Source of the DNA: Bradyrhizobium sp. 199
GTDB lineage: Bacteria; Pseudomonadota; Alphaproteobacteria; Rhizobiales; Xanthobacteraceae
DNA length: 64,000 nt
Direction: 5' to 3'
Assembly: GCF_023073355.1 (NCBI RefSeq)
Contig: NZ_JADPJI010000005.1
Span: forward strand, 992,001-1,056,000
Position numbers and translations under genes: made by a program. Under the pieces are notes generated by a model. That model worked only from the letters and a program-made list of their open reading frames with translations, was not told the origin of the DNA and ran no database searches. The stretch's first letter is position 1; the number at the start of each line of letters is the position of its first letter. Below are positions 45,551 to 55,016 of this stretch, piece after piece.

Positions 45551-45972
45551 ACTTGAGAATCGCATCCGCACCCGTGTTCCGCGCGGGTGGGCCGGGTTGC
45601 GCTGAATCAAGTTTCTTCGTCGTGGCGCCACATAAGACCCGAGCGGCACGAGTGACCGACGCGAATGGACGTTGGCTGCCGATTGAGGTCGCTCCCGATC
45701 AGTGCGACCTGGAACCCGGGCGTCGGCACAAGACGGGGATTCTGCCGCGGTTGTTTCCGTGCCGGCGCAGATCCGGCGTATGGTTCACCACCTGCGCGGA
45801 TGAAGCGGTGCGGATTTCGGGCTCAAACTGGCGGATCAGGCAGTTCCGCCGCTAGAGGCGGACGCGCCTATATAAAGATGGTGCGAATCGAGCTGAGCGC
45901 ACCGCGCCGATCCTTGCGCCAGGCCTTCGCGCCGGCCTCACGATCGCTTTCAGGATTGATTCTGCCGTTGGG
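45551..45972. other. Intergenic stretch between the Sel1-like gene and tRNA-Ser
   Basis: 422 bases holding no supported gene. Because tRNA-Ser reads towards it, the first part downstream of 45973 should contain the tRNA 3' trailer and terminator, but no clear hairpin with a T-run was found. Confidence 0.4.
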
Positions 45973-46065
45973 TGGCGGAGAGGGAGGGATTCGAACCCTC
46001 GATACAGCTTGAGACCGTATGACGCTTTAGCAAAGCGTTGCCTTCAGCCACTCGGCCACCTCTCC
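45973..46065 (-). tRNA. tRNA-Ser (anticodon GCU)
   Basis: On the minus strand the gene starts GGAGAGGTGGCCGAGTGGCT and ends with CCTCTCC-G plus an encoded CCA (45973-45975). The seven-base acceptor arms pair perfectly. The anticodon stem ACGCT-TTGCTAA-AGCGT presents GCT (46029-46031 complement), and the T-arm GGTTCGAATCC is intact. The long variable arm (CATACGGTCTCAAGCTGTAT) is the serine hallmark; total length is 90 bases without CCA. It decodes AGC/AGU serine codons. Confidence 0.97.
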
Positions 46066-46894
46066 GGTGCGAGCCTTATGCATCTAATTGCTTGGGCTGG
46101 TCAATTTGGAAGCGTGTGTTTTCGCTCGAATATTCCCAGCGATTTTCGAATTAGACGGCTTGGCTCTCGGGGCATGAACGCAACGTTGCCTGACTGGGCA
46201 CAGAAGGGGCGTTTGGCCCATGCCGGAGCGTGGTTCCGGCGTATAAGCACCGCTTTGCTCCCGTAACAGCCTGAGTTTACTAGAAGATTTGGCCCGATGC
46301 GGGGATGGGGCCTTTCGAAAGTTCGATTCGCCCGTCTGCCGCCAGCCGGCTCCTCATCCGGCCCTCTATAAGAGTGTTCGCTGCGGCCGTGTCCGCCGCG
46401 CGCGCTGAGGCCTTTCCGGTGTCAGGCCTGGAGGCGGCGGAGCAGATCGCTGTCTTCTCCTTGAATCCTCCTCTGATTCCACGATTCGAGCGCGTCAAAG
46501 CCTCTCCAGGCCGAGATCCTGCCTGCGGTGCCCTAAGTGAGGAACTTTGAGGGCCATACGAACCGTCTCGAAAAAACCAGTAAGAACAATAGGTTGCGAG
46601 GGCGCCTCGATCACATCTGCGTGTTATTTGTGCAACACCCGCCGGAAAACAAGCGTCATGGGCCGGCTTCGAAGCGTTCTGTTGTTGTGTGTGCAAGGGC
46701 GTTCGGTAATTGTGACTGAGCGACGGAGGGGGGCATCCCGAGGTCGTCCCGTTTAGGTCAATTCGCTTAAGTCCCTCGCGTTCATGCGGGTGTGTCCGAA
46801 GACGCGAAGGAGCCCAAGGCGGTGATTTAAAGGGGGTTGGGGAATTGGCCGTCCGGTCAGTGACCTTCCCTGAAGAGCAACTTGGAGGTTTAAC
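46066..46894. other. Long leader region upstream of the porin
   Basis: 829 bases without a supported gene. The first part should include the tRNA-Ser promoter on the minus strand; the last 150 bases, from about 46740, probably hold the porin promoter and leader, closing with the ribosome site CTTGGAGG before 46895. Open frames here have no motif or ribosome site. Confidence 0.45.
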
Positions 46895-48466
46895 ATGAAG
46901 TTGGTTAAGAGCCTTTTGCTCGGCTCAGCGGCGGGTCTCATCGCCGTGGGCGGAGCGCAGGCAGCCGATCTTCCCGTGAAGGCCAAAGCGGTCGAATACG
47001 TGAAGATCTGCTCGCTGTACGGCGCCGGATTCTACTACATCCCGGGCACCGACACTTGCATCAAGCTGGGTGGTTATCTGCGCGCTGAAGTCGCGCTGAA
47101 CACCAACTCGGACTTCAGCGGTCAGCTCACCGGTAACAATGGTGCGCGCAACCGTCTGACGAACTACTACACCATGCGCGCTCGTGAAGATCTCAACATC
47201 GACACGCGCACCGCGACCGAATACGGCGTCGTCCGCACCTTCTTCGACGGCGTGTTCTCCTGGACCACCGGCAACTATGCCGGCACGGGCAGCGCGACCG
47301 GCGCAACCGCCTACAGCGGCACGCTGGCGCTCAACACCTCGGGCGCAACCCCGGCGCTGGTTGGTTCGTCGATCAACGGCACCGACGGCAACACCTCGGG
47401 CGGTTCGCTCGGCGTGTACTACGCCTTCATCCAGTTCGCTGGCTTCACCATGGGTAAGGCCGTGTCGCAGTTCGACGCGCCCTGGACCAACTATCCCGGC
47501 AACAACTTCGACAGCCTCGTCGGCGGTTCCGGCACGGTCACGGGTGTCAACCAGTTCACCTACACCGCTGACTTCGGTCAGGGCGTGACGGCGTCGTTCT
47601 CGGCTGAAGACGCGACGGCCTACTACCAGGCCGGCAACCTGAACATGACCGGCGCGTCTGCGACCGGCATGATCGGCGGCGCGTACGGCTCCAACGCCAT
47701 CGGCGGCTCGCGTTCGCCGAACCTCGTCGGTATGGTCCGTGTCGATCAGGCCTGGGGTCTGTTCCAGGCGTCGGTTGCTGCGCATGACAACCACGTTGCC
47801 TACTACGGCGCCACCGAGCCGACTGGCCACCCCGACGACAAGTGGGGTTGGGCTGTTCAGCTCGCTCTGTCGATCAAGAACATCCCGACTGGTGCGGGTG
47901 ACGTGATCAACATCCAGGGCGTCTACACCGACGGCGCGTCCCGCTACAACTTCCAGAACCTGGCGGGCGGCAGCTACTCGATGTTCGGCAGCTCGGGTGT
48001 TGCCTACCAGAGCGTCGGCTTCGCTCAAGCTCCGGACACCGTGTTCGTGACCGGCTCCTCGCAGGAGACTGTGAAGACCTGGGGCTTCCGTGGTGCCTAC
48101 ACCCACAACTGGGATCCCTACTGGAACACCGCGCTGTACGGTGCCTACGCTCAGGCGCAGTTCGGCTCGCTCGCCAAGACCACGCTTTGCGGCGCTGGCG
48201 GTGCAGGCGGCGTGTTCGGCGGTCTCGCCGGTGTCACCGGTTGTAACCCTGACTTCGCCATCGGCCAGGTCGGTGTGATCACCCGCTGGACCCCGGTCAA
48301 GAACCTCACGTTCTCGGCTGACCTGAACTGGACCCATCTCGACCAGAAGTACTCGGGTACGGTTGCTTACGCTGGTTCCGGCACGACGGCCAAGCCGGCC
48401 GCTGTGTACCAGCTGAAGGATCAGGACACCATCACCCTGCTCCTCCGCGCTCAGCGCAACTGGTAA
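46895..48466 (+). CDS. Alphaproteobacterial porin (Porin_2/Omp2 type)
   Basis: 523 residues. The signal peptide [23 protein letters not shown] is cut at about residue 23. The mature protein begins [20 protein letters not shown] and contains the family block [26 protein letters not shown], then beta-barrel strands with alternating aromatic residues, ending in the outer-membrane signature LLLRAQRNW with terminal Trp. It is a 16-stranded barrel for small hydrophilic solutes. The GGAGG ribosome site and intrinsic terminator are strong, suggesting high expression. Codon use is biased towards C-ending codons. Confidence 0.95.
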   Translation: MKLVKSLLLGSAAGLIAVGGAQAADLPVKAKAVEYVKICSLYGAGFYYIPGTDTCIKLGGYLRAEVALNTNSDFSGQLTGNNGARNRLTNYYTMRAREDLNIDTRTATEYGVVRTFFDGVFSWTTGNYAGTGSATGATAYSGTLALNTSGATPALVGSSINGTDGNTSGGSLGVYYAFIQFAGFTMGKAVSQFDAPWTNYPGNNFDSLVGGSGTVTGVNQFTYTADFGQGVTASFSAEDATAYYQAGNLNMTGASATGMIGGAYGSNAIGGSRSPNLVGMVRVDQAWGLFQASVAAHDNHVAYYGATEPTGHPDDKWGWAVQLALSIKNIPTGAGDVINIQGVYTDGASRYNFQNLAGGSYSMFGSSGVAYQSVGFAQAPDTVFVTGSSQETVKTWGFRGAYTHNWDPYWNTALYGAYAQAQFGSLAKTTLCGAGGAGGVFGGLAGVTGCNPDFAIGQVGVITRWTPVKNLTFSADLNWTHLDQKYSGTVAYAGSGTTAKPAAVYQLKDQDTITLLLRAQRNW

Positions 48467-48491
48467 GTTCGGTCTAACGACCTGACAGAGG

Positions 48492-48517
48492 AGCCCCGGC
48501 GGGAAACCGCCGGGGCT
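48492..48517 (+). terminator. Rho-independent terminator of the porin
   Basis: AGCCCCGGCGG and CCGCCGGGGCT form an 11-bp stem with a GAAA tetraloop, 25 bases past the stop and followed by TTTCTTTT. Confidence 0.95.
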
Positions 48518-48905
48518 TTTCTTTTGCCGCGATGCTTGCGGTCTCGCTTGCGCAATGGGTCAGGTTGGCCCGTCATTCTCCATTGATCGGCCTTCGTTGC
48601 GACCTGATGGAAGCCATTGTGGGGAAGGGGATCGCCGCGCTTGCCCGACCGAGGCGCGCGCGGGGCAGAACTTCCGTTGGCCTGCGTGGCCGCGCAAGCG
48701 CCTCGCTGATCTGCCTCAGCGGCGGTAACAGCTGGCGCCTTTATCTTCGCACAGGACAACGGCGAGCTTGCCGCTCTGACCGCGGCTGTCGCGGCGCTCA
48801 AGGAGCGCGTCGAGGAAGCTCGCCTTGAGGACCGCCTTTGATCGCTGGATAGGCTTCGGCGGCTCAGCCCCGCCAGGACAGCGCTCGCCGCCCATGCTCG
48901 CGGCT
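48518..48905. other. Intergenic stretch with a possible coiled-coil gene remnant
   Basis: 388 bases. On the plus strand an open segment from 48710 to 48841 reads AAVTAGAFIFAQDNGELAAL then TAAVAALKERVEEARLEDRL and a stop, which looks like the end of a membrane-anchored coiled-coil protein. An in-frame stop at 48707-48709 and the absence of a start codon make it a relic at best. Confidence 0.4.
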
Positions 48906-49007
48906 AAAGCATGATCCGGAAAAGTGCGTAGCGGTTTTCCGAAAAGATCATGCTTGAACAACAATTCAAAGCGCGATGGCGATTCATCCTAATCGCATCG
49001 CGCTTTA
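48906..49007. repeat. Two-stem dispersed repeat, copy 1
   Basis: First stem AAAGCATGATCCGGAAAA with TTTTCCGAAAAGATCATGCTT; second stem AAAGCGCGATGGCGATTCAT with ATCGCATCGCGCTTT. A near-identical copy lies at 52661-52761 and a truncated one at 36788-36852. It is intergenic between the porin and the transglycosylase. Confidence 0.9.
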
Positions 49008-49027
49008 GAAATCGAAAGAGGGGATCG

Positions 49028-51538
49028 CTACTCCACGCTTGCGGTGCCGCGGCGCAGATCAGCTTCGATCTGCAAGCGCGAGCCGCCGCCGAACCGGGCG
49101 CGATAGACCTGAAGGTTCTCCATGATCCGCTGCACGTAATTGCGCGTCTCGGAGAAGGGAATCAGTTCGACCCAATCGACCGCATCCACCTTCGGATCGC
49201 GCGGATCGCCGTAGCGGTCGATCCACTTCTTCACGCTCCCGCGGCCGGCATTGTAGGCGGCAAAGGTCATGATGTAGGAGCCGCGGTAATCCTCGAGCAG
49301 TCCACCGAGCTCGGCCGAGCCGAGCGTGGCGTTGTAGACTGAATCGTTCTTCAGCCGGCCCAAATCATAAGTCGCGCCGTGCCGCTTGCAGACATAGCGA
49401 GCGGCGTCCGGCGTCACCTGCATCAGCCCGTAGGCCTGTGCCGGCGAGACCACCTTGGGATTGAACGCGCTTTCCTGCCGGGCGATCGCGTAGATGATGC
49501 TGCGCTCGACCTCGGGGCCGATCGGCGTGAATTGCGGAATGCCGTTGACGGGGTAGGCGTAGAAGTCGAAGGGCAGGCCGCGGTTCAGCGCGGCCTTGCC
49601 GAGCAGCAACATGCCACGCGCGTCGTTATAGCGCTGGGTCAGTTCGCCGAGACCGGCAAGTGCTTCGGGATCGCCGTTTTCGCCCATGTCCGCGAGCAGC
49701 GGTATCGCCATCTCGCGCTCGTCGAGCTCGTAGAGCAGTTGCGCGGCGCGCACGATCTCCAGCCGGTCGGCGCCGCGTCCGCGCGGCTGGCTGTTGAGCT
49801 CGATCTGGGGCAGGCCGAGCTTAGCGCGCGCGAGCTGGCCGTAATAGCTGGTCGATTGCTCGGCCGCCCGCGCGTAAGCGTTGCGTGCGTCCTGCTGGCG
49901 GCCCATCGCCTCCGCGGCACGGCCCTGCCAATAGCCGGCACGTGCCAGTGCAGTCGGATTGACGCTGCCGACCCCGATGCGGGCGAAATGCTGCGCGGCG
50001 GCGGCGGGGTCGTTGAGGAAGCGGAGCGCGATCCACCCGGCGGTGAACTCCTGCTCGGTCTTGTAGATGTCGCGCGAGGGCAGGGCAGCATCGCGCGCGA
50101 TCAGATAGGCGCTGCGGAATTCCTCGGTGTCGATCATCTTGCGCGCCAGGAGGCGCCGCTCGATCCACCATTCGTCGAGATTGTGGAGGCGGCCCGGATC
50201 CTTGGGTGCCGACAGCATCAGCTGCGCTGCCTCGGCGAATTTCTCCTCGCGGCGCAGGAGCTGGATCTTGCTGAAGAGGAAGCCGGGATCACTGTGCAGC
50301 TCGCGCGGCACCGCGTCGAGCAGCGCGCGTGCGTTCGGCGCCTTCTTGACGGCGGCGATGCGGGCCTTGGCGAGTGCGACATAGCCGGCACCGAGACGCT
50401 TTGCGGCGCGCAACGCGGCCTCGTTCTCGCTGCCGTAGAGCAGGGTGTCCATCCGCGCCTTCTGGTCGCCCGGCGTCAGCAGGGCACCGAACTGGTCGAG
50501 CGCGTTGTTCTCGGTGTCCTCCGACATCGGATCGCTGCGCCAGGCGTCGCGCACCAGCCGCTCGGCATTGGCGCGGTCGCCGCGCGCCAGCATCGCCTTG
50601 GCGAGCGTGAAGCGGCCTTTGGCCGAGATCGGAGACTCGTTCTCGAACCACGACGACGCCACTGAATCGTCGCGCCTGTCGTCCCACATCGCAGCTTCGA
50701 GACGCCGGCGCAAAAAGGTCTGCGACGGCCAGCTCGGATTGGCGGAGAGGAAGGCGCGATAGCGCTCCACCGTTGCGCCATTGTCCTCGCTGCGCAGGAT
50801 GATCCATTCCGCGAGTTTTCGCGCGACCGGATCCGAGATGCCAGCGCTCGCGTTGGTGGCGTCACCCCCCTTGCGCGTGCGCACGAGCTCGATGACGCTC
50901 TCCAGGGTCTCCTTGTCGCCCTGCGACGTCGACGACGTCGCAGCGACCGCGGCCGGTACGACCGGCTTGCGCGGCGCGGAATGCTGGCGGGTCGCAGGAG
51001 CCAGCACGGGAGCCGCCACAGGTTTCGGAGCAGGAGCGGAAGGTTTGACGGTGGCGGTCATAGCCGGCGCCGGGGCCGTTTTCGGAGGCGAACCGTTTGC
51101 GGTCGGATGCGGCTTCGGCGCGGGTGCTGTCGCGGCAGGCTTGGGCTTGTCTTTCGCGGGTTCTTTCCAGGCGCTCTTGGCCGCGTCCTTGCCCGCGTCC
51201 TTGCCAACATCCTTACCGGTATCCTTGACCGGTTGCTTCGCCGCGTCCTTGCTCGGGGCGCTAGCCGCCCCCTTGCTCGCGCCCTTGGCTGTGTCCTTCG
51301 AAGTTCCCTTGCCTGCGTCCTTGCTGGTTCCCTTGTTGGTTTCCTTGGACGAGCCCTTTGCGGCGTCCTTCGCTACGTCCTTGGCGGCGGGTTTCGCGGC
51401 AGTCTTCGCAGCGTCCTTGGCGGTCTCCGCCGTCGTCTCATTGGACTTGGCCAGGGCGACGCAGCCGACCGACAGCCCTGCCATCAGGCTCACGACCAGA
51501 CCGGTGGATCGCCAAGCGGCGCGAGGGAATGAGGTCAA
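49028..51538 (-). CDS. Soluble lytic murein transglycosylase with a long KDAAK-type linker
   Basis: 836 residues, longer than the usual 650-700. Signal peptide (about 1-30), then a charged repetitive linker (about 35-135, units such as KDAAK, KGTSK, KDTGK) and a Pro/Ala stretch (to about 190). A helical superhelix (U domain, about 215-640) precedes the SLT catalytic domain, with catalytic Glu689 in IAIARQESAFNP-like sequence (AIARQESAFNP), YGLMQVTPDAA and AAYNAGRGSVKKW. It cleaves peptidoglycan to anhydromuropeptides in the periplasm. It is divergent from dapA. Confidence 0.94.
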   Translation of the reverse strand: MTSFPRAAWRSTGLVVSLMAGLSVGCVALAKSNETTAETAKDAAKTAAKPAAKDVAKDAAKGSSKETNKGTSKDAGKGTSKDTAKGASKGAASAPSKDAAKQPVKDTGKDVGKDAGKDAAKSAWKEPAKDKPKPAATAPAPKPHPTANGSPPKTAPAPAMTATVKPSAPAPKPVAAPVLAPATRQHSAPRKPVVPAAVAATSSTSQGDKETLESVIELVRTRKGGDATNASAGISDPVARKLAEWIILRSEDNGATVERYRAFLSANPSWPSQTFLRRRLEAAMWDDRRDDSVASSWFENESPISAKGRFTLAKAMLARGDRANAERLVRDAWRSDPMSEDTENNALDQFGALLTPGDQKARMDTLLYGSENEAALRAAKRLGAGYVALAKARIAAVKKAPNARALLDAVPRELHSDPGFLFSKIQLLRREEKFAEAAQLMLSAPKDPGRLHNLDEWWIERRLLARKMIDTEEFRSAYLIARDAALPSRDIYKTEQEFTAGWIALRFLNDPAAAAQHFARIGVGSVNPTALARAGYWQGRAAEAMGRQQDARNAYARAAEQSTSYYGQLARAKLGLPQIELNSQPRGRGADRLEIVRAAQLLYELDEREMAIPLLADMGENGDPEALAGLGELTQRYNDARGMLLLGKAALNRGLPFDFYAYPVNGIPQFTPIGPEVERSIIYAIARQESAFNPKVVSPAQAYGLMQVTPDAARYVCKRHGATYDLGRLKNDSVYNATLGSAELGGLLEDYRGSYIMTFAAYNAGRGSVKKWIDRYGDPRDPKVDAVDWVELIPFSETRNYVQRIMENLQVYRARFGGGSRLQIEADLRRGTASVE

Positions 51539-51763
51539 GGGTTTCGTCGCCCCGAATCAGTGAGTTGGCTCAAGATCTAGCTGTATTTGATTGAATATGC
51601 GGACAAAATACCAACAGCCGCTTACCTCGGGCCGATTTGCACCACCACCGCGGCAAAATCGCGGCCTAAACGGTGCGTCACACGGAAGCGGGCCTTTTAC
51701 CGGCGGGACAGACCCGATATGAATGGCGCTTGCTCAAGAGATAGCCGCGTACGGAGGAAGTCC

Positions 51764-52654
51764 ATGGCAGCCAAGACGAAATTCCGGGGGTCTTTCACCG
51801 CCTTGGTCACGCCGTTCAAGAACGGCTCGCTGGACGAGGCGGCGTTCCGCTCACTGGTCAACTGGCAGATTTCAGAGGGCACTAACGGTCTGGTCCCGGT
51901 TGGTACCACCGGCGAGAGCCCGACGCTCAATCATGACGAGCACAAGAAGGTTGTGGAATGGTGCATCGCTGAAGCCAAGGGCCGCGTGCCCGTCGTCGCG
52001 GGGGCCGGCTCGAACTCGACCAAGGAGGCGATCGAGCTCTCCCAACATGCCGAGAAGGCGGGCGCAGACGCCGTGTTGGTCGTGACGCCCTATTACAACA
52101 AGCCGACGCAAGAAGGCATGTACCAGCACTTCAAGGCGATCAACGACGCGATCGGGATTCCGATCATCATCTACAACATCCCGCCGCGCTCGGTGATCGA
52201 CATGTCAGTCGACACCATGCAGCGGCTGTGGGAGCTGAAGAACATCGCCGGCGTCAAGGACGCCACCGCCAGCATGGTGCGCGTGTCGCAGCAGCGCGCG
52301 GCGATCGGCGAGGAGTTCAACCAGCTCTCCGGCGAGGACGCCACCATCCTTGGCTACATGGCCCATGGCGGCCATGGCTGCATCTCGGTGACCTCGAACG
52401 TCGCGCCGCGCCTGTGCTCGGAGTTCCACACCGCCTGGCAGAAGGGTGACCACGCCACTGCCTTGAGGCTGCACGACAAGCTGATGCCGTTGCACAACAA
52501 CCTCTTCATCGAGAGCAATCCGGCGCCGATCAAATATGCGATGTCGCTGCTCGGCAAGCTGGACGAGACGCTGCGGCTGCCGATGGTGCCGGTCTCCGAG
52601 CCGACGCGTGTGGCCGTGCGCGCCGCCATGGTTCATGCCGGCCTGCTGAACTGA
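51764..52654 (+). CDS. dapA: 4-hydroxy-tetrahydrodipicolinate synthase
   Basis: 296 residues from ATG 51764, with GGAGGAAG upstream. TIM-barrel DapA features: [36 protein letters not shown], the Tyr in [29 protein letters not shown], and the Schiff-base Lys in [11 protein letters not shown]. It condenses pyruvate with aspartate semialdehyde, the first committed step to lysine and diaminopimelate for peptidoglycan. The frame is open further upstream without a ribosome site. A two-stem repeat separates it from mscL; smpB lies beyond. Confidence 0.97.
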   Translation: MAAKTKFRGSFTALVTPFKNGSLDEAAFRSLVNWQISEGTNGLVPVGTTGESPTLNHDEHKKVVEWCIAEAKGRVPVVAGAGSNSTKEAIELSQHAEKAGADAVLVVTPYYNKPTQEGMYQHFKAINDAIGIPIIIYNIPPRSVIDMSVDTMQRLWELKNIAGVKDATASMVRVSQQRAAIGEEFNQLSGEDATILGYMAHGGHGCISVTSNVAPRLCSEFHTAWQKGDHATALRLHDKLMPLHNNLFIESNPAPIKYAMSLLGKLDETLRLPMVPVSEPTRVAVRAAMVHAGLLN

Positions 52655-52660
52655 GGCACT

Positions 52661-52761
52661 AAAGCATGATCCGGAAAAGTGCGCAGCGGTTTTCCGAAAA
52701 GATCATGCTTAAACAACAACCTGAAGCGCGATGGCGATTCATCCTGATCGCATCGCGCTTT
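52661..52761. repeat. Two-stem dispersed repeat, copy 2
   Basis: Differs from the copy at 48906-49007 at only a few positions (for example GCGCAGCGG for GCGTAGCGG and CCTGAAGCG for TTCAAAGCG), with compensating loss of nothing in either stem. It begins 6 bases after the dapA stop. Confidence 0.9.
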
Positions 52762-52781
52762 AGCGTTTCCGGGGGACCTTC

Positions 52782-53225
52782 ATGAGCGCGATCGACGAAA
52801 GGGGCAGACGGATGCTCACGGAGTTCCGCGAGTTCGCCATGAAGGGAAATGTCGTCGATCTCGCGGTCGGCGTCATCATCGGCGCGGCTTTCGGCGCCAT
52901 CGTCAATTCGCTGGTCGGCGACGTCATCATGCCGATCATCGGCGCCGCCACCGGCGGCCTCGACTTCTCGAACTACTTCACCCCCTTGTCGAAGGCGGTC
53001 ACCGCCACCAATTTAGCCGATGCGAAAAAGCAAGGCGCCGTACTTGCTTGGGGTAGCTTCCTCACGCTGACGATCAACTTCATCATCGTTGCGTTCGTGT
53101 TGTTCCTGGTGATCCGCGCCATCAACACCTTGAAGCGCAAGGAGGCGGCGGCGCCTGCCGCCCCGGCGAGGCCGTCGGCCGAGGTCGAGCTCCTGACTGA
53201 AATCCGCGATCTTCTCAAGAAGTGA
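52782..53225 (+). CDS. mscL: Large-conductance mechanosensitive channel
   Basis: 147 residues, close to the usual 136-150. The N-terminal helix [20 protein letters not shown] leads into TM1 [28 protein letters not shown]2 is [20 protein letters not shown], followed by a cytoplasmic Ala/Pro-linked helix ending [11 protein letters not shown]. It opens under membrane tension during hypo-osmotic shock. The ATG at 52782 follows GGGGGACC; an internal ATG at 52812 is less likely. Confidence 0.96.
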   Translation: MSAIDERGRRMLTEFREFAMKGNVVDLAVGVIIGAAFGAIVNSLVGDVIMPIIGAATGGLDFSNYFTPLSKAVTATNLADAKKQGAVLAWGSFLTLTINFIIVAFVLFLVIRAINTLKRKEAAAPAAPARPSAEVELLTEIRDLLKK

Positions 53226-53282
53226 CGCGCGCGCTTCATCCGAACTGTTAGCTTACGCGCATCTGGATCAGGGTTGCCTGTC

Positions 53283-53756
53283 ATGGCCGATAAAAACGAA
53301 CGTCCAATCAAGGTCATGGCGGAAAATCGCAAGGCCCGCTTCAACTATGCGATCGAAGACACGATCGAGGCGGGCATTGCGCTGACCGGCACCGAGGTCA
53401 AGTCGATCCGCAACGGCAAGAGCACGATTGCGGAATCCTACGCCGATTCCAAGAACGGCGAGATCTGGCTGATCAACGCCACCATTCCCGAATATCTCCA
53501 GGGCAACCGTTTCAATCACGAGCCCAAGCGGCCGCGAAAATTGCTGCTTCATCGCCGGCAGATCAACAAGCTGATGGGCGCGGTCGATCGCGAGGGCATG
53601 ACGCTGATCCCGCTCAAGCTCTATTTCAACGAGCGTGGCCGCGCTAAACTGCAGCTGGCGGTTGCAAAGGGCAAGAAGCTGCACGACAAGCGCGAGACCG
53701 AGAAGAAGCGCGATTGGAGCAGGGAGAAGGGGCGCCTGATGCGGGCGAGGGGCTGA
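53283..53756 (+). CDS. smpB: SsrA-binding protein SmpB
   Basis: 157 residues from ATG 53283; TTG 53274 adds three. The OB-fold core includes [40 protein letters not shown] and [20 protein letters not shown], and the basic tail ends [27 protein letters not shown]. It brings tmRNA to stalled ribosomes for trans-translation. No tmRNA gene was seen in this window. Followed 4 bases later by a peroxiredoxin. Confidence 0.97.
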   Translation: MADKNERPIKVMAENRKARFNYAIEDTIEAGIALTGTEVKSIRNGKSTIAESYADSKNGEIWLINATIPEYLQGNRFNHEPKRPRKLLLHRRQINKLMGAVDREGMTLIPLKLYFNERGRAKLQLAVAKGKKLHDKRETEKKRDWSREKGRLMRARG

Positions 53757-53760
53757 CGCG

Positions 53761-54345
53761 ATGACCCAAAGGAACCTGCTCGAGGTCGATTGGAGCAAGA
53801 TTCCAGCGCCCGAGGATGACGGCGGCGCCGCGCATCTCAAGGGCATGACGTTGCCGCCGATCGGCCTGCTCGCAACCGACGACAGGTCAGTCACGCTGTC
53901 GGCTCTGCGCGGCCGCACCGTGGTCTTCGCTTATCCACGCACGGGCGAGCCCGGCAAGATCGCGCTGGTCGACGATTGGGACATGATCCCGGGTGCACGC
54001 GGCTGCACGCCGCAGACTTGTGCGTTCCGCGATTTGTTCGCCGAGCTGAAGGCCGCCGGTGCCGCCCATGTGTTCGGCCTCTCGACCCAGAGCAACGAAT
54101 ACCAGACCGAGATGGCCTCACGGCTGCATCTGCCGTTCCCGGTGCTGTCGGACGAGAAGCTGACGCTGACGCGCGCGCTGAAGCTGCCGACGATGGAGGT
54201 CGCAGGCCTGACGCTGATCAAGCGCCTTGCGCTTGTGATCGACGATGCCAGGATCACGCATGTGCTCTACCCGGTGTTCCCGCCCGACCGGAACGCCGGC
54301 GATGTGCTGGACTGGCTGAAGGCCAATCCAGCAAAGGCCGGCTAG
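53761..54345 (+). CDS. Peroxiredoxin (AhpC/TSA, BCP-like)
   Basis: 194 residues. Thioredoxin-fold strands AHLKGMTLPPIGLLATDDRS and GRTVVFAYPRTGEPG lead to the active site GARGCTPQTCAFRDLF with peroxidatic Cys82 and a second Cys87 five residues on. Between YPRTG and the Cys there are about 20 extra residues (KIALVDDWDMIPG) compared with standard BCP. The enzyme reduces peroxides using thioredoxin. It is likely co-transcribed with smpB; its stop overlaps the convergent UdgB gene by 4 bases. Confidence 0.87.
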   Translation: MTQRNLLEVDWSKIPAPEDDGGAAHLKGMTLPPIGLLATDDRSVTLSALRGRTVVFAYPRTGEPGKIALVDDWDMIPGARGCTPQTCAFRDLFAELKAAGAAHVFGLSTQSNEYQTEMASRLHLPFPVLSDEKLTLTRALKLPTMEVAGLTLIKRLALVIDDARITHVLYPVFPPDRNAGDVLDWLKANPAKAG

Positions 54346-55016
54346 CCGAGGTCCGCCTTCACCTTCGCGAACACCGATCGAAACATGTCCGTCGTCAGCA
54401 CGCCCGTGTTCGTGTTGTAGCGCGAGCAGTGATAGCTGTCGTAGAGCTTGAACGCGCCGGCCTGATGCACGGCGCCATGGCCGAAGGGGGCCTGGGAGGC
54501 CCTCAGCTTCAGCGGCTTGAGCACGCTGTCGTGCGCAATTCGCCCGAGCGCGATGATCGCGCGCAGCTTCGGCATCGTCTCGAGATTCGCGACCAGAAAC
54601 TGCCGGCAGGTGTTGATCTCGACCGGCAGCGGCTTGTTCTGCGGCGGCACGCAATGCACTGCGTTGGCGATCCGGCAGTCGACCAGCTTCAGGCCGTCAT
54701 CGGGACGCGCCTGATAGGTGCCCTTGGCAAACCCGTATTCGAGTAGCGTGGCGTAGAGCAGGTCGCCGGCATAATCGCCGGTGAACGGCCGCCCCGTGCG
54801 GTTGGCGCCCTGCATCCCCGGCGCGAGGCCGACGATCAGCAGGCGCGCCTTGATGTCGCCGAACGGGGCTACCGGCGCATTGTGCCACGACGGCTCGCGC
54901 GCCCGGTTCGCCTCGCGAAAGGCGACCAGTCGCGGACAGAGCGGACAATCGCGGTCGGGAACGACGGTGGAGGGCTGGCGGCTTGACCGGGCCGCCTCAC
55001 TCCTCGAAGTCGTCAT
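54342..55016 (-). CDS. Uracil-DNA glycosylase, UdgB (family 5) type
   Basis: 224 residues from ATG 55016. Iron-sulfur ligands: Cys24 and Cys27 in DCPLCPRLV, with later cysteines near VHCVPP and INTCRQFL. Motif 1 reads GLAPGMQGANRTGRPFTGDY, typical of UdgB, which lacks the usual catalytic Asp; motif 2 is YHCSRYNTNTGVLT (His, Ser, Asn). It removes uracil and other deaminated bases from DNA. It overlaps the upstream NYN gene by 20 bases and is co-transcribed with it. Confidence 0.88.
   Translation of the reverse strand: MTTSRSEAARSSRQPSTVVPDRDCPLCPRLVAFREANRAREPSWHNAPVAPFGDIKARLLIVGLAPGMQGANRTGRPFTGDYAGDLLYATLLEYGFAKGTYQARPDDGLKLVDCRIANAVHCVPPQNKPLPVEINTCRQFLVANLETMPKLRAIIALGRIAHDSVLKPLKLRASQAPFGHGAVHQAGAFKLYDSYHCSRYNTNTGVLTTDMFRSVFAKVKADLG

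Noticed and set aside
46925..48337. 470-codon minus-strand frame opposite the porin
   Set aside because: Mirror of the C-ending codon bias of the porin gene; no start signal or recognisable domain.
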